Positions 43,537-48,590 of a stretch of 48,590 bases of DNA are shown here, in pieces. The translations under genes were made by a program, and so were the position numbers. How positions within the stretch are numbered: the first letter of the stretch is position 1; each line of letters begins with the position of its first letter. A model generated the notes under the pieces. It was not told the DNA's origin and made no database searches. It saw nothing but the letters and a program-made list of their open reading frames with translations. Location of the stretch: NCBI RefSeq assembly GCF_000298295.1, contig NZ_AMGM01000030.1, forward strand, positions 1 to 48,590, read 5' to 3'. Origin of the DNA: Cecembia lonarensis LW9 (GTDB lineage Bacteria > Bacteroidota > Bacteroidia > Cytophagales > Cyclobacteriaceae).

Positions 43537-44733
43537 ATGGAAAAGAAATTACCCGTAACCGTACTCAGTGGCTTTCTTGGAGCCGGAAAAACAACCTTAT
43601 TGAACCATATTCTCCATAACAAGGAGGGGCTCAAAGTAGCCGTGATTGTGAATGATATGAGTGAAGTCAATGTGGATGCACAATTGGTGAGAAGTGAAAA
43701 CACACTTTCCAGAACAGAGGAAAAGTTGGTGGAAATGAGTAATGGTTGTATTTGCTGTACACTCAGGGAAGATTTGATGCTGGAAGTAGAGCGTTTGGCC
43801 AAGGAAAATCGTTTTGATTATTTATTGATAGAAAGTACGGGTATTTCAGAACCACTGCCTGTTGCCCAAACATTCAGTTTCGTAGATGAAGAAAAGGGTA
43901 TAGACCTTTCCAAGTTCAGTCGTTTGGATACCTTGGTGACCGTAGTAGATGCTTTTAACTTTTACAAAGATTTTGGTTCGGCGGATACCGTGTACTCCAA
44001 AATGCTCAACGATGACCCTGAAGATCAGCGATCTATTGTAAATCTATTGACAGATCAGATTGAATTTGCCAATGTGATTATCATCAATAAGGCAGACCTT
44101 GTTTCGAAAGAAACCGTGGAAGAATTGGCTGCGATCATTCACAAGTTAAACCCAGGAGCGAAGATCATCAGCACTTCCAATAGTAAAGTGGATCCTAAAG
44201 AAATCCTCAATACAGGCTATTTTGATTTTGAAGAGGCTTCCAATTCTGCAGGTTGGCAAGAAGAACTCCAAAAAGACCATCATACGCCAGAAACGGAGGA
44301 GTACGGGATATCTTCCTTTGTTTTCCGAAATAAGAAACCGTTTCATCCCCAACGTTTTTGGAAGTACATTTCAGAAAACTGGCCTGCCGGAATTATCAGA
44401 AGTAAGGGGCTTTTCTACATTGCTTCCAGAAAAGACCAGGCACTTTCCTGGTCACAGGCAGGAGGTTCATTGAAAGCAGAACCTATAGGGGTTTGGTGGG
44501 CCAGCATGCCTTTCAAAGAACGAACAAGCTATACTTCCTACATCGAAAATCAAGCATACATTGAATCTAAATGGGATAAGATCTTTGGAGACCGGATGAA
44601 TGAGCTTGTCTTGATCGGACAGGACTTAGATCAGGAGCAGATTACCAAGGAACTAGAAGGATGTCTGCTCAACAATTTAGAATTGGCAGAATACCTCAAT
44701 GGTAAAAAGTTTACGGATAATTGGCCGATTTAA
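43537..44733 (+). CDS. CobW/COG0523-family GTPase (metallochaperone)
   Basis: A 398-residue G3E GTPase. P-loop [17 protein letters not shown] (about 9-25), metal motif [12 protein letters not shown] (GCICC), switch-like [16 protein letters not shown], and base-specific IIINKADLV, followed by a C-terminal CobW_C domain ([18 protein letters not shown]). COG0523 proteins deliver zinc (or another metal) to client enzymes under limitation. It is the long form (YeiR/ZigA-like). Expressed alone: an operator-like palindrome upstream and a strong terminator downstream. ATG at 43537. Confidence 0.93.
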   Translation: MEKKLPVTVLSGFLGAGKTTLLNHILHNKEGLKVAVIVNDMSEVNVDAQLVRSENTLSRTEEKLVEMSNGCICCTLREDLMLEVERLAKENRFDYLLIESTGISEPLPVAQTFSFVDEEKGIDLSKFSRLDTLVTVVDAFNFYKDFGSADTVYSKMLNDDPEDQRSIVNLLTDQIEFANVIIINKADLVSKETVEELAAIIHKLNPGAKIISTSNSKVDPKEILNTGYFDFEEASNSAGWQEELQKDHHTPETEEYGISSFVFRNKKPFHPQRFWKYISENWPAGIIRSKGLFYIASRKDQALSWSQAGGSLKAEPIGVWWASMPFKERTSYTSYIENQAYIESKWDKIFGDRMNELVLIGQDLDQEQITKELEGCLLNNLELAEYLNGKKFTDNWPI

Positions 44734-44812
44734 GTAGCACTCGATGATGTGTTCATTTCCAAGGAAAGTTGAATTTTGGATACAATCAGTTTGCCCGCGC
44801 TTGATTAAAGGT

Positions 44813-44847
44813 ATACCATGGCCAATAATAGCCATGGTATTGTTTTT
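44813..44847 (+). terminator. rho-independent terminator of cobW 1
   Basis: A perfect 10-bp stem ATACCATGGC (44813-44822), loop CAATAATA, GCCATGGTAT (44831-44840), then TG and a run of seven T. It lies 80 bp after the cobW stop. Confidence 0.93.
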
Positions 44848-44923
44848 TTAAAAAATGTAAGACACAACGTATTTTTTTAGAAATCAATTTGAGGAATTTC
44901 AGGAACGCAATTCGATTATTTGA

Positions 44924-45136
44924 GTGTTGAATAATGAGTCTTTGAATTTACAGGCAGAGATTCCCATTCCCAATCAACCTGAAACCCCCAAGGGTTTTAA
45001 AATGGCCACTCATGGAAATTTCTTGTTTGTTGCAGCACTGGGCTATAACCAAATTCGGGTATTGCAATTATCAACGCTGAATTTCCTAGGACAATTCAAC
45101 TCGGAAGTGGCTTTGAGTGACTTTAAAGTTTTCTAA
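44924..45136 (+). pseudogene. fragment of a possible beta-propeller protein
   Basis: The 427-bp gap between cobW 1 and mog holds the terminator and then this 70-codon frame (GTG at 44924). KGFKMATHGNFLFVAALGYNQIRVLQLSTLNFLGQF looks like one blade of an NHL/YncE-type propeller. No further blades or signal peptide exist, and the frame closes 25 bp before mog. Probably a remnant. Confidence 0.35.
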
Positions 45137-45160
45137 TACTTCAAATTTGTGATCAAAACT

Positions 45161-45688
45161 ATGGAGAAAATCAAGATTGGTATGCTTACTTGTTCTGATA
45201 GGGCTGCGGCCAATATTTATGAGGATATTTCAGGCAAAGAAATCATGAGCTTTTTTGAAGAGGTGCTTCAAAACCCCTGGAAGCCAATTTATCGGGTGAT
45301 ACCAGATGAAAAGGAACATATAGTATCAACCTTGAAATCTATGGCCGAAGAGCAATGTGCCTTGATCGTCACCACAGGTGGAACCGGTCCTGCTCCAAGA
45401 GATGTAACTCCTGAGGCCACGGAAGAAGTCTGTGATAAACTATTACCGGGATTTGGGGAACTGATGAGGCAAGTGAGCTTGCAATATGTCCCCACAGCCA
45501 TTTTATCACGACAGACAGCAGGGATATATAAACAAAGTCTGATTGTCAATCTTCCTGGTAAGCCCTCTGCTATCCGTCAATGTCTGGACGCCGTTTTCCC
45601 GGCGATTCCCTATTGCCTGGATTTGATCGGAGGGCCCTATTTGGTCTGCGATGAAATGAAGGTAAAGGTTTTTAGGCCTAAAAGATAG
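45161..45688 (+). CDS. mog: molybdopterin adenylyltransferase (MogA/MoaB type)
   Basis: A 175-residue MoCF-biosynthesis domain protein that adenylylates molybdopterin before molybdenum insertion. The active-site signatures are IVTTGGTGPAPRDVTPEATEEV and LIVNLPGKPSAIRQCLDAVFPA. The start is ATG 45161 (MEKIKIGMLTCSDRA); a GTG four codons earlier is in frame but less likely. Monocistronic between two metal-homeostasis blocks; no other molybdenum-cofactor gene is in the window. Confidence 0.93.
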   Translation: MEKIKIGMLTCSDRAAANIYEDISGKEIMSFFEEVLQNPWKPIYRVIPDEKEHIVSTLKSMAEEQCALIVTTGGTGPAPRDVTPEATEEVCDKLLPGFGELMRQVSLQYVPTAILSRQTAGIYKQSLIVNLPGKPSAIRQCLDAVFPAIPYCLDLIGGPYLVCDEMKVKVFRPKR

Positions 45689-45939
45689 CATAATAGATGA
45701 AAATGAATTTAAAATGAAACTTCAGTCCTAACCCTCCAATTCCAAAAAAGAGTAGGGATACTTCCTTTGCCCGCGCAAGAGTATAGCTCTGGCAGATCCT
45801 TATGTTGGCTTCTGTCAATCAGGAGGCATTTGAATACAACATTAAACAACGATTAGCCGCATTCTGCGGAACCTCCCGAAAAGAACTATGTGTAAAAGAG
45901 GAATCATCTGGGAACACATTAGGAAAAGATAAAATCTTA

Positions 45940-46341
45940 CTATTGGCAATCTCTACAATATCCCTCAAGGGCAATGGATTCCAAACTATAATTTCGTCCT
46001 TCTAATTGGTTCAAATATCCATCAGGTAATTCGGGAAGTTCTTCCACTTTTTGACAGGTTTTGCACCTAAAACTTGGACTATGTAATTTGGATTGGGTTA
46101 CATTTTTCAATGCAAAAAGTAAATTGCCATCCGAACATGGGATTTTCTTAAGAATCCCATTATCAGTGAATAAAACCAAGATTCGGTAAACAGTTGTCCT
46201 GTCCATTTGACCCTTGAGTATTTCATAGAGTGTACAAAGCGAATGGGCTTTATGGTCATCTATAAAGTATTTGATCACCAAGCTTCGGTTGGTGTTGGGT
46301 TTTATTCCATGACTTTTAAGGACTTCATTTAGTCTTTCCAT
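45940..46341 (-). CDS. Fur-family regulator, Zur candidate
   Basis: A 133-residue Fur-family protein, shorter than usual. Winged helix: [52 protein letters not shown]. The structural zinc pairs FRCKTC and YCRDC (C terminus) are present, but the His cluster that usually precedes the first CxxC is reduced to [10 protein letters not shown], so its regulatory metal site must differ. The start at 46341 (MERLNEVLK) is chosen; the open frame to 46443 overlaps yidD by 119 bp. With this start it overlaps yidD by 17 bp and is the last gene of a cobW-dcd-yidD-fur operon. Confidence 0.85.
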   Translation of the reverse strand: MERLNEVLKSHGIKPNTNRSLVIKYFIDDHKAHSLCTLYEILKGQMDRTTVYRILVLFTDNGILKKIPCSDGNLLFALKNVTQSKLHSPSFRCKTCQKVEELPELPDGYLNQLEGRNYSLESIALEGYCRDCQ

Positions 46342-46570
46342 CGCATTTGCATTTTTTGGGTACTGGGTCATATCCGAAAGTTCCCCAGGGATGGCATTTG
46401 GATAGTCTTTTGATACCCAGCCATAGTCCACCAAAACTTCCATGTTCTTGGATAGCCTGTATCATATAATTAGAGCAACTGGGTTCATGTCTGCAAGATG
46501 CAGGAAATAAAGGACTGATCAACCATTGGTACATTCTAACGGGCAATATGAACATCCACCGGAGTCTCAT
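46325..46570 (-). CDS. yidD: membrane protein insertion efficiency factor YidD
   Basis: An 81-residue Yid[39 protein letters not shown] is the full family signature with its cysteines, and [16 protein letters not shown] its second half. It aids the YidC insertase at the inner membrane. It overlaps dcd by 4 bp and the fur-family gene by 17 bp. It is usually near rpmH-rnpA-yidC; here it sits in a metal-linked operon instead. Confidence 0.94.
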   Translation of the reverse strand: MRLRWMFILPVRMYQWLISPLFPASCRHEPSCSNYMIQAIQEHGSFGGLWLGIKRLSKCHPWGTFGYDPVPKKCKCDGKTK

Positions 46571-47085
46571 TCAAAGTCTTTATAGAGCATACTTGCCTGA
46601 ATGCCTGTATTATTTTGGTATTTTCCCGACCGGTAAGTATCAAACGGCCTGGAAATATCATGGTAGTAAATCTGACAGATTTCTACGCCTGCATAAATTC
46701 GTATAGGTTGTACGCAGAAAATTTCCAGCGTCCAGTACCCTCTAAAACCCACATCTCCGAAACCGGCTGTGATATGGACAAACAAACCTAACCTGCCTAT
46801 AGATGATCTTCCTTCAAGCATGGGTACAATGTTTTCAGTATGGGTATATTCGATCGTCTTTCCTAGATACAAGCGGTTAGGTTCTAGGACCAAACCTGCT
46901 TCAGGTATGGTCAGTTCCTCAGTTTCATGTGCGGTTTTCATATCCAGAAGAGATGACTTGTAGACCAAAAGCTTTTCATCCAATCTTAAATTGTAGCTGT
47001 TGGGATTGAGCCTGCTTTCATCAAAAGGATCTATAAAGATATCCCTGTTCAGTCTGTTTTTAATTTCAATGCCACTCAGAATCAT
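46567..47085 (-). CDS. dcd: dCTP deaminase
   Basis: A 172-residue trimeric dCTP deaminase/dUTPase-fold enzyme that makes dUTP from dCTP toward dTTP. Seen: [11 protein letters not shown] at the start, [41 protein letters not shown] and [12 protein letters not shown] (catalytic Glu region). Family members do not need zinc, in contrast to dCMP deaminase, so its presence behind a COG0523 gene may be a zinc-sparing choice (inference). One base separates it from cobW 2; it overlaps yidD by 4 bp. ATG at 47085. Confidence 0.93.
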   Translation of the reverse strand: MILSGIEIKNRLNRDIFIDPFDESRLNPNSYNLRLDEKLLVYKSSLLDMKTAHETEELTIPEAGLVLEPNRLYLGKTIEYTHTENIVPMLEGRSSIGRLGLFVHITAGFGDVGFRGYWTLEIFCVQPIRIYAGVEICQIYYHDISRPFDTYRSGKYQNNTGIQASMLYKDFE

Positions 47086-47086
47086 A

Positions 47087-48052
47087 TCAAGAGGAAATGG
47101 TTTCGTTTATCAAAGCTTTATTAATGAGTCTTTCCAGTCCTTGACGCTCGATATCTCTACCAATAAAAACCATCACCAATTCGGGAATTTTCTCTCCTTC
47201 AGGTAGTGGAGTAATGGTAAGCTTATTTCCTGTTGACTGAACCAATACAGGATTTTCTTCTCCTAATAACCTCACAAAACCTTTGATTCGGTAGATTTGG
47301 TGATAGTGTAAAAAAATGGACATCGAAAACGTAACATAGAGTTGGGTACGGTCAAATTCGTAAGGAACTTCTATGGCTATACTTTTCATGCGATGTCCCT
47401 CTTTCTTTGCCTGTTTAGAAAGCTCAATTTGATCTGATAGATTTTCAATCGGTGCATTTTGCATCAATAAAGGGGAGTCTAACTTTCCAAATTCAGTTGT
47501 TATGATTTTGGCTAATGGATTAATGCTCGAAATGCTGGTTTGGATGGATCCGATATAGGAGGCTTGTACCAGATCACACTTGTTGATCAATATCAAATCT
47601 GATGCAACAATTTGTCTGTACATTTCAGGAACTTCTTCGATTCTATCTTCAAAATTTTCTGCATCAATCAGGCAAATGACCTGCTTTAGATCAAAATATT
47701 GCATCACATCATCTCTCTTGAAAATGGATGCCAATTGTCCTGCATCCGCTACCCCCGAGGCTTCAATAAATAAATTGTCCGGTAATTTATCTGCTTGGAT
47801 CAACTGTGCAAGAACGGTAACCAACTCTCCATCAAGAGAACAGCAAATGCACCCATTATTCAATTCAAAAAGCTCTTGGTAGTTTTTTGAAACCAAATTG
47901 CCATCCACTGATACCTTTCCAAACTCATTTTCAATTACGTAGTTTAATTTATCTTTTTTGTTTTCCAACAGGTTGTTCAGAAGGGTGGTTTTCCCAGCAC
48001 CTAGAAAGCCTGTAAGCAAATAAACAGTAATTTTTTTTTGCATTATTTTCAT
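47087..48052 (-). CDS. CobW/COG0523-family GTPase, short form
   Basis: A 321-residue G3E GTPase: P-loop [32 protein letters not shown] (GCICC metal motif), LFIEASGVADAGQLASI, base-specific LILINKCDLV and a short CobW_C domain. It is 77 residues shorter than the first copy and clearly a different subfamily. First gene of the cobW-dcd-yidD-fur operon. ATG at 48052; a second in-frame ATG at 48043 is possible. A GCAACAAAGTTGC palindrome lies 36 bp upstream. Confidence 0.93.
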   Translation of the reverse strand: MKIMQKKITVYLLTGFLGAGKTTLLNNLLENKKDKLNYVIENEFGKVSVDGNLVSKNYQELFELNNGCICCSLDGELVTVLAQLIQADKLPDNLFIEASGVADAGQLASIFKRDDVMQYFDLKQVICLIDAENFEDRIEEVPEMYRQIVASDLILINKCDLVQASYIGSIQTSISSINPLAKIITTEFGKLDSPLLMQNAPIENLSDQIELSKQAKKEGHRMKSIAIEVPYEFDRTQLYVTFSMSIFLHYHQIYRIKGFVRLLGEENPVLVQSTGNKLTITPLPEGEKIPELVMVFIGRDIERQGLERLINKALINETISS

Positions 48053-48088
48053 TGTTTAAGGCTAAGATATGAGATAAAAAATTTAAAC

Positions 48089-48101
48089 GCAACAAAGTTG
48101 C
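48089..48101. promoter_or_regulatory. Fur/Zur-box-like palindrome upstream of cobW 2
   Basis: GCAAC-AAA-GTTGC, perfect 5-3-5, in the gap between cobW 2 (36 bp away) and the divergent small secreted protein gene (107 bp away). On the minus strand it includes a TTTG that could serve as a -33 promoter element. It matches the core of the 43425-43447 palindrome (GCAAyAAAGTTGCA). Confidence 0.58.
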
Positions 48102-48208
48102 ATTAACTAGAGTCCTGTAAAGTTTGGGTGTAAAGAATTTGTGTGAATCAAAATCAATCATTTATTAAAATTATCGTATTTTTAAGGGAAACATAAAATC
48201 CAAAGTCA

Positions 48209-48568
48209 ATGAAAAAGCTCTATTTCTTAACCGCTATCTTATTTCTCTGTGTTTTCTCGGTTGTCAATGCCAAAGACAATGACAAGCTTATCGGTACTTG
48301 GGATGTAACCGTTCAGGATACTCCTCAGGGAACGGTGAATGTCCACTTGACGATTGAGAAAGAAGATGGTAAAATGAAGGCTAAATTCAAGCAAGTAGGT
48401 TCTGACCAAGTAACCAATGCTACTGTCAATGAACAGGAAAATGGAATAATGCTTTATTTTTATGCAGAAGGATATGACTTATATATGACCGTAAGGCCCG
48501 ATGGAGATGATGCTGTTTCGGGCTATTTGGTGGATCAGTTTCCCGTAAAGGGAAAAAGAATCAATTAA
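48209..48568 (+). CDS. small secreted beta-rich protein
   Basis: A 119-residue protein with a signal peptide (MKKLYFLTAILFLCVFSVVNA, mature from about residue 22). The mature part, LIGTWDVTVQDTPQGTVNVHLTIEKEDGKMKAKFKQ, begins with the G-x-W motif common in lipocalin-like small barrels and consists of short predicted strands. Ligand and role are unknown. It is divergent from cobW 2 and shares its promoter region, so it might be under the same metal control. ATG at 48209. Confidence 0.8.
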   Translation: MKKLYFLTAILFLCVFSVVNAKDNDKLIGTWDVTVQDTPQGTVNVHLTIEKEDGKMKAKFKQVGSDQVTNATVNEQENGIMLYFYAEGYDLYMTVRPDGDDAVSGYLVDQFPVKGKRIN

Positions 48569-48590
48569 TCGGTTTTAGAAAAACCAAAAA

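Noticed and set aside
43221-43619. 132-codon plus-strand frame upstream of cobW 1
   Set aside because: It overlaps cobW in another frame, runs over repeat DNA and the operator, and has no recognisable protein features.
45802-46005. 67-codon plus-strand frame between mog and the fur-family gene
   Set aside because: Its end overlaps the fur-family gene on the other strand, and no family or signal peptide is recognisable. The 251-bp gap otherwise shows nothing clear.
46342-46443. Upstream extension of the fur-family gene
   Set aside because: It would overlap yidD by 119 bp and matches no Fur N terminus.

Overview
The window reads as chromosomal DNA of a Bacteroidota bacterium, most likely order Cytophagales and close to Cyclobacteriaceae. 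The signs are: a CxxC four-helix-bundle gene of the Avd/IVP family, HNLRAP-type histidine kinase, LytTR regulator with membrane segments, PorE-like OmpA protein with PD40 repeats, an Ig-like lipoprotein in a ybeY-mnmG neighbourhood, weak Shine-Dalgarno use and AT-rich gaps. The exact genus is inference. No rRNA, tRNA, CRISPR array, prophage or classical insertion sequence was seen.

Layout. 1-8.5 kb (minus strand): a fatty-acid beta-oxidation block, MarR regulator - fadN - (inserted four-helix-bundle gene) - fadA - fadE, with a separate long-chain acyl-CoA ligase gene upstream. The regulator has a pair of perfect palindromic operators in front of it. 8.9-15.9 kb (minus): a housekeeping block with an RsbW-like ATPase, ybeY, mnmG, a methyltransferase and an Ig-like lipoprotein, plus exodeoxyribonuclease III and two small genes. 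Two perfect parS-type 16-mers lie between ybeY and mnmG. 15.9-24.4 kb: ComF, a lemA-TPM-TPM operon, a large PAS/GAF histidine kinase, a retropepsin-like protease with PDZ domain, a Fur-family regulator and an SRPBCC-like protein. 24.4-30.7 kb (minus): S10 peptidase, an aldo/keto reductase-Rid fusion, an amino-acid permease, a membrane protein and a LytTR regulator. 30.8-40.0 kb (plus): SNF2 helicase, purU, a PorE-like double-OmpA protein with a small beta-barrel fragment, and a two-domain esterase. 40.0-43.1 kb (minus): an arsenic resistance operon (arsR, DUF6428 gene, arsC-like phosphatase, acr3). 43.5-48.6 kb: two CobW/COG0523 metallochaperone genes that share an operator-like palindrome; the second heads a tight cobW-dcd-yidD-fur operon. 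mog and a small secreted protein complete this part.

The main non-genic signals are four. (1) Fifteen exact copies of the DnaA-box 9-mer TTATCCACA (either strand) lie between 25.4 and 37.9 kb and none were found elsewhere in the window. They are inside genes in several reading frames as well as in gaps, and they straddle the point (about 30.7 kb) where genes switch from leftward to rightward. With mnmG and the two parS sites about 17 kb away, this suggests that the chromosome origin, or a large DnaA-titrating zone, is in this window. (2) Degenerate 7-bp tandem arrays (GAATCAA-like on one side, TTGATTC-like on the other) form inverted pairs in gene gaps; one pair brackets the four-helix-bundle gene inside the fad operon, like the ends of an element, and another pair is empty. 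(3) A second degenerate array family (TAGAAATATGG-like / TATTTCA-like) fills the gaps of the arsenic operon. (4) A shared GCAA-yAAAG-TTGC palindrome precedes both CobW genes and predicts a metal-responsive regulon.

All function calls are by reading translated motifs and gene order; no database search was possible. Counts of short motifs were made by eye.
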